64,000 nt of DNA from CAIMWS01 sp964409245 (GTDB taxonomy: Bacteria; Verrucomicrobiota; Verrucomicrobiia; Limisphaerales; UBA1319): assembly GCA_964409245.1 (NCBI GenBank), contig CAYPCQ010000028.1, positions 1 through 64,000 of the forward strand. The letters run 5' to 3'. Below are positions 21,001 through 23,742 of the stretch, piece after piece. Position numbers and translations under genes: made by a program. The notes beneath the pieces are model-generated. The model saw only the letters and a list, made by a program, of their open reading frames with translations. It was not told the DNA's origin and did not search any database. The stretch's first letter is position 1. Every line of letters starts with the position of its first letter.

Positions 21001-22265
21001 CCCAGGTGGGCGAGCTGCTGGCCAAATCGCTGACGGACGGGGCGGTGGCGGTGAGCCAGGATGGGCAGCTGACGCTCAATGCGCAAAGCGCCACGACGCC
21101 GATCGAGATCGTCTCGACGGGCAAGATCACGATCAAAGGGACGCTGGAGACCACGGATAACATCCGGCTGGAGGCGCCGGAGATCGAGGTGCAGGCGGGG
21201 GTGGGGCTGAAGGGCAAGGACGTGGTTTTGGCAGCCACCGGCAAGGTGACCATCCTGGGGACCATCCAGGCCACCGGGAAACTGACGATCCAAAATGCCG
21301 GGTCGGGAACGATCCCGGCCACGGGCGAGATGGCCGGGACGGTTTACCTGAATGGCGCGGTGACGGCCGGCAGTGTGGATATCAGCGCCGACGAACTTTA
21401 TATCCAGGCCCAGCTGCTTGACTCCGCGGCGGCGGGGACGATGGACTATACGGCGCGGCGCGACATTTACGTGACCGGCACGGCTTCGGTGACGGGCGGG
21501 GCAGTGATCCACCTGCACGGCGGGCGGGATGTGAATGTGACCGGGAATGTGGGCAGCGCCGGGGTGATCCTGGTGGAGGCAGTGGGCCGGAACTTGACGG
21601 TGAGCCGGGCGCTGACGGCGCCGGGTGGCTTGAGCCTGTGGGCCAGGCAGGGGGTGCTGGCGCTGTCCGGGGCGCTCACTTCGACGGGGACGGCGGGCAC
21701 GGTGGATCTGAATGCGGCCTCAATCACGGGGCTGCCGGCGGTGACGGCGCCGGGGGCCATCACAATCACCAGCGGGACGAATGTGGCGACCACGGCGGCT
21801 TTGACGGCCAAGGGAGCCTTGGGGCTGGTGACCGTGAAGGCGCCGAACGTGACGGTGGGCACGCTGATCGAGGCCGGCGACGCCCTCCGCCTGGAGGCGG
21901 TGAACACCGGTGTGGGCACGGGCACGGTGATCACCAACGCCGAGCTGAAGTCCGGCGGCCAGGTGGAACTGGTGGGGGCGACCGTGGTGATCAACAACCC
22001 CATCACCGCGGGGCGGCGGGTGTATATCCAGGCGAGCGTGGTGGCGCGGATCTTCGGGAAGATCACGCAGGGGGTGGCGTCCGGGCCAATGCCTGTCCTG
22101 GGCGGGGTTGGCGGGGTTGGCGGGGTTGGGTTTAGCGCCGGGTCCGGTGGGAGCTTCGCGCAGGGGGTGGCGTGGATGAGCCGCGGCGGCGGCCCGGCGC
22201 TCGATATCGAGGCGGGGACGAGGGATCGCCACAATGTTACTTTGATGTCGCTATCTTCTTCCTGA
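3..22265 (+). CDS. Giant RTX/beta-helix repeat surface protein (5'-truncated by window edge)
   Basis: The frame is open from base 3 to the TGA at 22263-22265, giving at least 7,420 residues; the true start lies outside the window. An internal TTG at 165 is not a convincing start because the frame stays open and similar in composition upstream. Order of parts: an amino-terminal third (to about 5085) of amphipathic and Gly/Asp-rich strands with recurring motifs such as LPVVG and LPLVG followed by helices; one RTX-like nonapeptide block (about 5085-5430); beta-helix-like repeats (about 5460-11690); a Tyr/Trp-rich non-repetitive insert (about 11690-13420); more beta-helix-like repeats (about 13420-22050); and a short Gly-rich tail. 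RTX repeats and right-handed parallel beta-helices are typical of secreted adhesins and exoproteins, so a surface or secreted role is inferred. The signal peptide cannot be seen, and I see no obvious carboxy-terminal sorting motif. The exact function is unknown. Confidence 0.9.
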   Translation, partial: TSEPLITKQIPGTNISLDNLFGVTSLLNIGYYIKGYLHPWLNGAAAFDTAIEKELGLATGTHLALGNYAATGGVPSLSGLMTYLKAQWAAKLSGLGHGLTWESLANGLTINLAGTVTAQVAAKLDLTDIVKDLGLNIKGDVSLVATAALDYSLSFGVDFTTGAVTFKLNQFHARAVAGSDRINLQAALGPLAVSVGNGTTVFGRALLSLEGDATYTGGKLGFTASASNLDVNLPIFAALAGVDLSKLAQPAVKLQGQLFGAAGAGIKVLTENFNQLSSFKNLTVGQMVSSFQSLLYWADDYRQTAPFQYEIPFLGLQLSDVLDAAQAIDKAFLSKVDWTKVNTMQDLVGALATAGLTSAGIECHYDMATKQFRVPVRFQWEVLNDSYKNLALDFGLDLGALTLSTSAKADLAVKVAGGLDLVIDLDGLDGNGLQLLVDNAYLEGQAGFLVRDLQVAASLGIIAITAGGVGSGSTAQASMTARATLDKDKNLATTNDRLFPLTSLMDGTLSQSLTLTFAGTAGVLLKQLSVGGFGGLSVPAGAQISLSFPDLKNLSNYQLTLPDWGSMFDVSKLSVVDILNAVKSGLGTVDQVLGAQPFYNQPLPVVGFSIQDVFSAVSDMSQKVEAAARNPKGALQQLETILEAALGIVDDNTLAQSQQKFALWLNADQSINLQLKWGVSYSGSYSFALDMSLFKSIFGDSVAKALGTIAQFVDASAELDASFFADVTLVVGIDYSKVATQGLGAMRVFLRDYDPLQNTGTRVQVGVKVLGRDLQLGFHAGPVYIGVTGGVATIDKDGNASTNPAGYSDYATLTLAVDQTGGSMLDDGKFYLGRESFGDNLSATVAGAYDVRLPMAIDLDGLPLDLGDLVLHAPTKAFGAVFDYMATGAAAAKALLVDKTAGLSVQVPDVMGVVSQYGSNFGMLAVLNNPGLILDGVDSGLGAVQDVLGSAFSSTLPLVGTQLGNAATFIRDLRQGFLADLRSKLSGNGKAISVLRDSMYKIFGSEGLNLLLDGNNDHAVNLEDIVIAWCDQAGVKIAGWAVGQEVPGEADAIQFNMKLGGSIYSTGFNIPIDFDIPGFGLKLDGGMQLYMNWSYDFGFGLSVSDGFYLAANKDPLDKELELNLSAYFDGEPLNPYRDTQLKAEGTFLFFNVTAVDNGFTLNGRKVASGVYGSLSVDFAGGAQSRVTMDTLGGASLSDIFKLNFGVTAQANLALVLEVEGVGVLPKVGADLVMSWGWDYEKGAQDPVVDLRNFKLNIGSLITSYLKPIADTIAKTLSPFKDVINAVTTEIPGLGEFMDDPTVLGCIDLAMKLQGRKAPDWTFIYVAKDLLNIVDDVNQMIQTANKDGWMVLGSILGLTSSEPTAVEPWNQPQLDSATQAQMQALSAKASGSKSSTTTSSSSARGFRWDYVKNISNWMKILTGGDAILFTYTMPLLKVNAQFKVPILSYDVGIASLDVSLFGKFEGTADLGFGMDTYGIKRAISTGNWTDAFDSLFIMDWGGDPLQWETQPKHNLNYTFEKPELKIFAQLGLSAEVDLTLASGGLEGSIIFNASLDLMDVIHDGKIRPSEIAAMWDYKEDGAKGGFANLVNIEAKLTAEISIYVEALGQSYDKTLVDEELWKWSYTAPQVTPILATLKSGVLTLNTGPKAGERKYIDTTDGAEKYSLYGWSDGVHVVYGDYEQVYSGVQKVVADGGAGNNIFDCRGLIAVPVEIHGGAGNDTILLGQAGGSAYGEAGDDTLDASASEGAVTLDGGEGKDKLIGGSGVDSLIGGAGNDRLEGGAGDDWVDGGSGADYLDGGEGNDTYAFADDFGSDTFRDTKGYLNIDLSYCVAAVTVSISDRDLTVSGKGGEFRPARTQVQSVTLGKGNDFVYITGFQADWTINTLDSSGNDTYVVTLNRATGKGPGTINILDTAGTFDEIIAEQTQSGSPVALNQSQLKNGREILNFDGGVERLTMRGKATKLNDDGSIADFAAGKVYLTTASTASLGRTGLRLVASEFTYTCDITAAYFILEIYKSVILNHRLNAASDGYVDVRVYGPAAVIDLAADLLVSKGTSYTGDGAGWVRLNAPDGSVYNKYGTAKILATDGELLLRALNGLGTLASPLLTKVKQLNAATALAGAGNIVVVETDDLILTNADQGYSQENGGFQRGGFESGKEPVWMSGAPVDWLQQFPDNTYYYALAAGHGDIDLTLLGLNAVLKLQSGTVEARYASGNITFRADEMDFLSGSVKILGKGNLTLEAHQAVWSYHLGTAAEDKTGLDRDYNATNPILNTQVAPNVTLYAGYRGSLELTPTDINALGHDWSLVTIGRRDAGNVMILGDLYSLGTVKFGGAARPMTEDATLYNPTLFVSDQLYVQGDVRAPYDTVQVAADYLYVSKQNWHDPFGLPDSGITAKAMRFDLTEKMLVAGWLRGTDSIEVALTVAVDASQTYLFGGAYGGINFRQDTSAQFQTSAAGSHITVDAGSQGILGRMELAGLMQALGAGSKITLKTGTVFELKQLNGAISTPGANSAIAVTVLGTAIVDGAIMAGVHYTKVGNTQVVIKDNDGSTASVVAANELRIAGSVSTSGSMTLGSGSEVVWHQDVLKTLAYEIAGNQGIILTGSLTSLQPQATLALSSAQDIAIRGDINAMGEGSAVSITAGGRAYVESFIKARKAITVKGGPAIENTSYLYGKAAGTSVVVAPSTLLNTYDAGGSITIEGAQDVELYGILISGGVSGENGVVYQNLSGADTATFRPFGANYSYLFTDGSDSAISVQAGEQILVDTGLQAARSVTFTTTGVVSADDKGLGILVTSAGGLTAAGYSATAGAGGDVTINTRGDIEMMGNIYAGTVRYVTLNLTTGLPTSESYDWSNAAGSVVSITSTGRVNLGGHTVNQAGAAIETSGYIKAGERVGLVGGNSATGISVWLHGASEITTHLTTAASVIRLAGSLDIELLGSVVAGGDFQRVRDPKTGFSLGRILNGYADDGAGHASQSSVLVEAGQQARVSMEVQAGALIHITGGIDPVVAGETHSGKSVVFYGSAKVAALSPGGKIQVDGSGRVDVLAPAHMRELVADNFATSSSGILTQDATLKIDLNLVSKHQVALVTLKASATADNRDTAALMLDLQKALESAGFADLKVKLLNGSKLALTSAFDFSVTESTAASQLGFEPGTLVAVQPAPALKAVALGASVVINSTGKIYVGGFIDADAAITLASGQSADQRDIEVDYSASLRTFRGSMDFYAGQNGWIVGNVTALGAGSDIRIAGGQTLTVGGTLTAQDVIELGAGSDVVAGKVSLTAIGTAKLASVGGGGQIILWGVNNVVLNSRIGYGSTTLKLIDIRSTAGDVSLLKEAGRIETSDALVRIQGRNVDLAGVLEAKSLWTAGQTVAVAASRPGIAFGSVASEYELRAAAAGTLTLAGTYTLSGSAFLSAQAEMDLVNTLGTSGAGEKVRVESAGRVVLGGVGVDSAGKPTQLGGLLFARDLVQVVTTGPLVVGAGSEIMTTGDNSLLEVQAQTLDLAGAIYAGASKSGSADTWKSGTSVTWTGKSASLKVRAVERVKLGGTGFDQSGKLVDRGGVLQATGLVDVAVAGGSTEVGMEVSVLSLVRSLALSGQAAPSAIMVSTDHALEIYGLISAEDAGSDITITAGGQVLVDGYVEAYDALTVTGGTHPTNISVLLSQIVWDTSGTVPVRKSGGTLTVKANGTVVVNGAQDVWINGMVGNVYSSGGAAVVDAASVAFNTPGITYVTGLVNARNLVRFTGGGVQVLGDGAVVGRLAGSDVEMVLSGDFVLDQLADKSGARVVVMDDITVTAAQVLVTSGILQAQESGSVISLTASGLVVVTATLQSSHNVVLTSTGLDVLVTSSGMLTATADITLSAAQGDVRLLSYAGQGTGTKLAPGAYLAQTARTVQVVTGQRQVNNGTVSVPVVNWVPTTVTEQTGWDSVKVGAWFTAFDVALTQDGYWHPGYGKQREYFIRYSDYSPTALGVSDKEWGDLSDSEKDTVLNNLGYKRLFDFSSSNWTKYTTIDGTTVTTPYNPYTENPSGPIWSSSKTVLDFYYMPGWTDKCIRIPVGAERDILRVTYTGAGTSFNENVGSYQDGFVTQFTQIKATEDLSASLKDHGSGITIDVFGIPITIPDVPNPLDTKVSHTTTEIAGWYPGGTWQVDFNSGTWGGSPNGARNFTIKDGTTASRSITPEWANSSNYESTDIVDSVTHQTVHIWSPVGFTTNMVSVYANGGDSNYSKDVAYSDWAYTHHDYTIYKVKQYIGDILISEALLKSTFKTAFDAVQALDDGSYLATVNSLAENDYIKSVVNSSGLGPVWIGNIYPGSTAIYQVIDGNNVGVNADLSDPSSYPDVAFPNATTLTPGNWNPLDIITGGTGEGYMDALGTWQKSGDSTNTHFVLSEKETLVEGKDIVSEQWHDYKTVSFYDSVPIADGRSRMNYRVYSYGNGTSPYGVNHNIYDLRPRMETRQVMVKVVQSMSVTQWKTELIVADQTVYDLARVTDNVAMPFAEFSQNTLVAGGAITLLSGNDTAVSGKLTAAALVITAGRDVDLRGRLPDFMVAGSLPPTTELTVANALTVTAARDLTLAVSSKATQNPLATGDITLEATTGNLTLDGIGSAKDTLVGRAGQAIEISGQYTAGSLIDLTAGTAGSGSVTGSVLAELTVTGASGNIKLQAGNTSGDVVLHGSLLTAALGTVSLKAAAGSVAHTGGRITATALDGDAKNGFEAQTAVATLDVLVTSAGDITITELDGVALQQAVTAQGTFTLVAGGAVSYKLVSAGAAGTVAIRSQGGISGITGHSAVTASLLQVTAYGAVDMDTAVDIVDLVTLSAGPVGLRDTGSVRLRSVAVADGGVTATAAGTLTAQLVQLYTNQAGNNVSLATTAGGNLVLGRVIAGVHAVEAAEAAVLYPTIVTAGQKLESFGDLTLTAAGQVLALDATQALPMLVGDQLTISAQTGILNLKVSANWLASVTSGSGAIQIADADGWNRQSNGLTLMTVTASSGSVTVSSNGGLTVGYKDNSSVVHEGKVTAGGTGSVSLVTTGADINILPHSSGYTVAAGSGVSLTAVNDIRLEGGLLGPDLVELDAGRSLVGRDPVLVYGANQNDPTVTAQIGSGEQLATSVSNIIAYPINLTAGGALGVIRVHTGRSLAVDGVYTANKRIEVSSDGDVSVTGTLQGVSGGSVSEVVIKAYGLYTQTFAPYRGYGTPTTVPTGYIDYQKGTIRVADLYSLQAARSVKAANLQITLPGANGQIEIIVGDTLDLSGTSTALNAGGRVHVESTGGNVVVSGTFAGISGNSLDTFEAVAYGSLTMNSSVTVDQVTLEAGGTLTINGSFSAQNLIQLHAGSFNASALNLTASGSAGTIDIAVGDSLTFTGSLHATQRIALASTTGSLSVSGTLGGISGGTVKEVSLSALGNLTLNAAVSAQDLIEFVAGGSLSSGGGGSLALTASGATSEIRLVTGGDLAVNTALKANRRIELESTTGSLTVSGTIGGVGGTLREVSLISARALTLATTVSVSDLILIHAGTTLTASTLNLTATGATGIIDLAAGQDLGISGTLQANLLISVASSAGNLSVSGSLAGTAGSTGKILLSAAGTLTLNSDLSATQLINLFAGGDLTLGKVLRAADRIVLDAGGQVTLGSASAVEGVGGGLVAQAVVKAGTGLTVAGRIRTVNDLVLATKAGNLLVDGGLVHTNANLELSAALGTAGSINSGRVEAYGLAVVSQGGVSLLNIAVANVAAQVSAAGDLTLVEEDDLILTALATANGNISVTAGGTIYYQTVTAGSNRNITLNATGGGVVRNGSLLTAALLTVSAKGSANLNTTVAQLSVTLTGTGSLTVTEADGLVLAGLSLAAGSVNLAAGGAVSATGAVTVAQNTAGYGVSITAGGSLALGQVTVGALAPVTLVGGGAVSGTVAGGTLSATAGGALTLATAVVEVVLARTLAAGAISLTEADGVTLTRVESYNGSVTVAAGGAVTAGQIASGTDGEANDISVTAGGALTVAGIAAGLKGDVTLAANGGALTATVAADQLTATAAGGATLKTTVHELVKVQSTAAGAVTVTETDELLITSAQTLAGAITVNSGGSLRVSSAVTGGQAVGLTASVGYVQATVDAGVGNVALTAAGGITAAVTGGLLTVRSAGVTTLSTSVAALDAVVSARGGLTVTETTGLTVTRAQTADGAIAVTSGGALDAQWVESVKDGALNGITLATTAGDITVGRVLAGEVSGSVAVQAAGSMVAGASAAITAASARLAAGAGIGAAGAVVPLTVGTLSQVAAAGAAYLSDSRTLLLGALSAGGAVSLAVTGDLAVTGMLTAGGALGITAGLVTAAAAWTATGGVTVTAGGNLTLNGLVTAGGVVALASTGGVQLTGGVAGVGTVAVSAAKGLLAGSVSVSGTPGQATLTSGEDMTADGAIKADGQVSLVSGGALTLTGTSSVGGQSGVNAGAITLRGQGTLLASGPLRATGTLAATAGLSGQGGIVGGAGTVLAGGRIELTAGIGGGDVALTGSPVTAATAVAITAAAGTVSQSGAVMSAPAVAVNARSGIGLQLGNGTSLTAAVTGVGAVAVESTGALTLAQVAAAGGGISVTAAGNLTATNVGFSVAGLASTITLASTGGSVAAGQVNAGLAGALALTAAGEITDLAGQLVADTLVARSAGNMTLDTRVAVLDAQVSGAGRLVVTEADDLALTHAVTAGGSVAVATGGITTAADVQSGGGAIQLGAGGALTLGPILAGAGNVVITAGGDIRQPAGSVVANQLAVTAAGGVRLWTEVNILAVTTTAEGSVEVTQDKAVTLSSVRVGNGSFALTAPGNIVATSLVLGTSLAGNSVTLTATGAHGITVDAIDAQALGAVTLTAGATVATATTTGGRIAAGVLAVSAGTGIDIATAAGTIQAAVSGAGNLKIAELDAVEVVSAVAGNGPVEVIAGGTLTARLVQSTTDSVANSIHLQTTAGDLVIGQVLAGATAGQVVLESAADLTEITPGGAGVAVVAAKGTMLAGQDILGIRTQVGELLAKSLTDGAVAVSQDGQLTLNAQSATTPIEIVSTGKITIKGTLETTDNIRLEAPEIEVQAGVGLKGKDVVLAATGKVTILGTIQATGKLTIQNAGSGTIPATGEMAGTVYLNGAVTAGSVDISADELYIQAQLLDSAAAGTMDYTARRDIYVTGTASVTGGAVIHLHGGRDVNVTGNVGSAGVILVEAVGRNLTVSRALTAPGGLSLWARQGVLALSGALTSTGTAGTVDLNAASITGLPAVTAPGAITITSGTNVATTAALTAKGALGLVTVKAPNVTVGTLIEAGDALRLEAVNTGVGTGTVITNAELKSGGQVELVGATVVINNPITAGRRVYIQASVVARIFGKITQGVASGPMPVLGGVGGVGGVGFSAGSGGSFAQGVAWMSRGGGPALDIEAGTRDRHNVTLMSLSSS
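3039..3074 (+). other. EF-hand-like calcium loop within the giant protein
   Basis: The encoded segment DGNNDHAVNLED places Asp, Asn, Asp and Asp at positions 1, 3, 5 and 12 of a canonical EF-hand or dockerin-type loop. It is a single copy, followed by a helix-like stretch (IVIAW). Together with the downstream RTX block this suggests the protein binds calcium at more than one place. A lone loop can arise by chance, so confidence is modest. Confidence 0.4.
5085..5430 (+). repeat. RTX-type calcium-binding nonapeptide block
   Basis: The translation (residues about 1695-1810 counted from the window edge) shows repeated GGxGxDxxx units, including GGAGNDTIL, GGSGVDSLI, GGAGNDRLE, GGAGDDWVD, GGSGADYLD and GGEGNDTYAF. 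This is the hemolysin-type calcium-binding signature that forms a parallel beta-roll with Ca2+ between turns. In type I-secreted proteins such blocks usually lie near the carboxy terminus; here more than 5,600 residues follow. Confidence 0.9.
5460..11690 (+). repeat. Beta-helix-like repeat region I of the giant protein
   Basis: The translation is dominated by short hydrophobic strands separated by Gly/Ala/Asn/Asp turns, of the general form GSxITIxGAxDVxLxGxIxAGG, each about 20-25 residues and imperfectly repeated. Two recognisable long-range copies are GAQDVELYGILISGG near 8105 and GAQDVWINGMVGNVYSSGG near 11085. This pattern is typical of filamentous-haemagglutinin-like right-handed beta-helices. 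The limits are approximate. Confidence 0.6.
11690..13420 (+). other. Tyr/Trp-rich non-repetitive insert in the giant protein
   Basis: About 575 residues that break the beta-helix pattern. The stretch is rich in Tyr, Trp, Asp, Ser and Lys (for example WDSVKVGAWFTAF, GYGKQREYFIRYSDY, DVAYSDWAYTHHDYTIYKV). The DNA between about 12100 and 13250 is visibly richer in A+T than the flanking G-rich repeats. The frame is continuous on both sides and the beta repeats resume at about 13430. It looks like an independently folding domain inserted into the fibre. I do not recognise the family. Confidence 0.6.
13420..22050 (+). repeat. Beta-helix-like repeat region II with recurrent acidic VTExD motif
   Basis: Long Ala/Gly/Thr/Val-rich repeats. 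Between about 14190 and 20760 a sub-family recurs with a core like TVTEADGLVL (also TITELDGVAL, LVEEDDLIL, SLTEADGVTL, TVTETDELLI, TVTETTGLTV, VVTEADDLAL, KIAELDAVEV), followed by about 20 residues ending in AGG or SGG. A second sub-family between about 15480 and 16830 has the core SVSGTLGGISGG spaced roughly 100 residues apart. The copies differ enough that this is old duplication, not a fresh tandem array. Confidence 0.65.
22104..22130 (+). repeat. Three 9-bp units near the 3' end of the giant gene (G-quadruplex motif)
   Basis: The unit GGGGTTGGC is repeated in tandem and encodes a Gly-Val-Gly tripeptide three times. It creates four guanine runs (22104-22107, 22113-22116, 22122-22125, 22128-22130) separated by 2- to 5-base loops, which fits the usual intramolecular G-quadruplex pattern on the coding strand. 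The copy number could vary by slippage without breaking the frame. Confidence 0.7.
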
Positions 22266-22698
22266 CGGTGATCCCGCCACTATCGGGAGCCTGCCCACCA
22301 CCGGGAAAGTGGCCTGACAGCGGTGGGCCGGTTTTCGTTGGATGCGCTGAGGGTGAACAGCGGGGCTGCCCAGTTAAGGAGCCGGAAAAAAATAACCGTA
22401 GCAACCTCGCTGGCTCTTTTGACCAAGGACTTCGTTACTCATTCGTGCCTTGCCCCTGGCCAAAATCCCGGCGCGAACTGGCCACCTTTATTTGTTTCCG
22501 ACTCCTAAGGCACGCCGATCCTCCCGGTTTCTTTCAGCAGTTGGGTTCTGTTTGCGCAGCCCAAGCAATTCGCGGCTCTGGACATGCTGTGACGCGATGG
22601 GTGCCCGGCCCGTTTCCCAGGACTGGCGCCGGAGGCAGCCCGCAATAACTGCGTTTCTGGTTGAATTCCTGAACTGGCGGACGATATTACTCTCCATT
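22266..22698. other. Intergenic region between the giant gene and the aldo/keto reductase
   Basis: 433 bases with no convincing coding frame. A loose inverted match (GCCCACC near 22292 and GGTGGGC near 22321) could be a weak terminator for the giant gene, but it has no T-tract. I found no riboswitch or promoter that I would defend. Confidence 0.4.
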
Positions 22699-23700
22699 AT
22701 GAACAGAAACCAGAATTCCCTTTCCCGGCGCGAATTCGTGCAACAAGCCAGCCTGGTGGCCGGCGCGGCAGCCCTGGCTCCCGTCTTGAATCCCGTATCC
22801 GTTTCGGCTGCCACCGGCGGTTTGGCCAAACGCACCTTGGGGCAGACCGGGTTGGAAGTCACCTGCATGACCTTGGGCGCGGCTCCGTGCGGGATCGCGG
22901 AGGACGTCACGGTGGAGGAAGTATCCCAGATCGTCAATGAGGCGATCGATTTGGGGATTAACTTTATCGATACCGCCCCCAAATACGGCAAATCCGAAAC
23001 CGGAATTGGCCGCGCTTTGGGGACGCGGCGCAAGGAAATCCACCTGGCCACCAAGGTCTGGGCCGACACCATCGAGGAGGCGGAAAAATCGTTCAGCAAC
23101 TCGCTGAAGACCCTCAAGACCGATTATGTGGATGTGCTGTATTTCCACCACCTGGGGGATCGGGAGGTCAACAAAGCCCGCAACCCCGATGGTGTTTTCA
23201 CCTGGTTGCTCAAACAAAAGAGCGCTGGCAAGTGCCGCTTTGCCGGGCTTTCCGGCCACAACCTTTCCGGGCGTTTTCTCCCTTTCCTCAAGGCTGGGGA
23301 GGTGGATGTGATCCTGATCAACCTGAATTACGTGGATCGCTACACCTATGGTTTTGAAAATGAGGTTTTGCCTTACGCGCGCGAGCGCAACGTGGGGGTG
23401 GTGGCCATGAAAGTGTTTGGCGGGCCTGATCCCGCCTCGGGCAGCTGGAACACCCGCAAAGCCAAACCGATGGTGGGGGTGCAGCAGGTTGAAACCGCCA
23501 TCCGCTATGCGCTGGGCATTCCCGGAGTGGCCACAGTCAACCTGGGTGTGCATACCGTTGAGCAACTGCGCCAGAACGTTGAGTATGTCAAGCAATACCG
23601 TCCGCTAACGGTCGAAGAACACGAGCAATTGCGGCAACAGGGACAAAAACTGGCGGTCCAGTGGGGACCCCATTTCGGCCCCGCCAAGGAAAATAGCTAA
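22699..23700 (+). CDS. Tat-exported aldo/keto reductase
   Basis: A 333-residue protein starting at ATG 22699; a longer open frame upstream lacks family similarity. The amino terminus carries a twin-arginine signal (SRREFV, Arg10-Arg11) followed by an Ala-rich hydrophobic stretch, so export of the folded protein is likely. The mature part is an aldo/keto reductase TIM barrel with the expected catalytic tetrad: Asp91 and Tyr96 (DTAPKYG), Lys119 (ATKV) and His150/151 (YFHHLG). Family members reduce carbonyls with NADPH, but the substrate here cannot be read from sequence. Tat-targeted oxidoreductases of this kind are frequent in Verrucomicrobiota and Planctomycetota. It lies 42 bases upstream of nadE and may be cotranscribed. 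Confidence 0.9.
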   Translation: MNRNQNSLSRREFVQQASLVAGAAALAPVLNPVSVSAATGGLAKRTLGQTGLEVTCMTLGAAPCGIAEDVTVEEVSQIVNEAIDLGINFIDTAPKYGKSETGIGRALGTRRKEIHLATKVWADTIEEAEKSFSNSLKTLKTDYVDVLYFHHLGDREVNKARNPDGVFTWLLKQKSAGKCRFAGLSGHNLSGRFLPFLKAGEVDVILINLNYVDRYTYGFENEVLPYARERNVGVVAMKVFGGPDPASGSWNTRKAKPMVGVQQVETAIRYALGIPGVATVNLGVHTVEQLRQNVEYVKQYRPLTVEEHEQLRQQGQKLAVQWGPHFGPAKENS

Positions 23701-23742
23701 GCCCGGTGGCGCCTGGTTGCCAAGCCATCCGGCTTCGTGCTT

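Noticed and set aside
19079..21322. 747-codon minus-strand frame antisense to the giant gene, and similar long frames at 13071-14816, 15653-17107 and 19944-21518
   Set aside because: They are products of strong codon bias in the G-rich repeats; the translations are Ala/Pro/Thr or Arg/His/Gln low-complexity with no domain pattern.
22266..22698. Possible cyclic-di-GMP or other riboswitch before the aldo/keto reductase
   Set aside because: I looked for conserved cores and found none that could be aligned convincingly.
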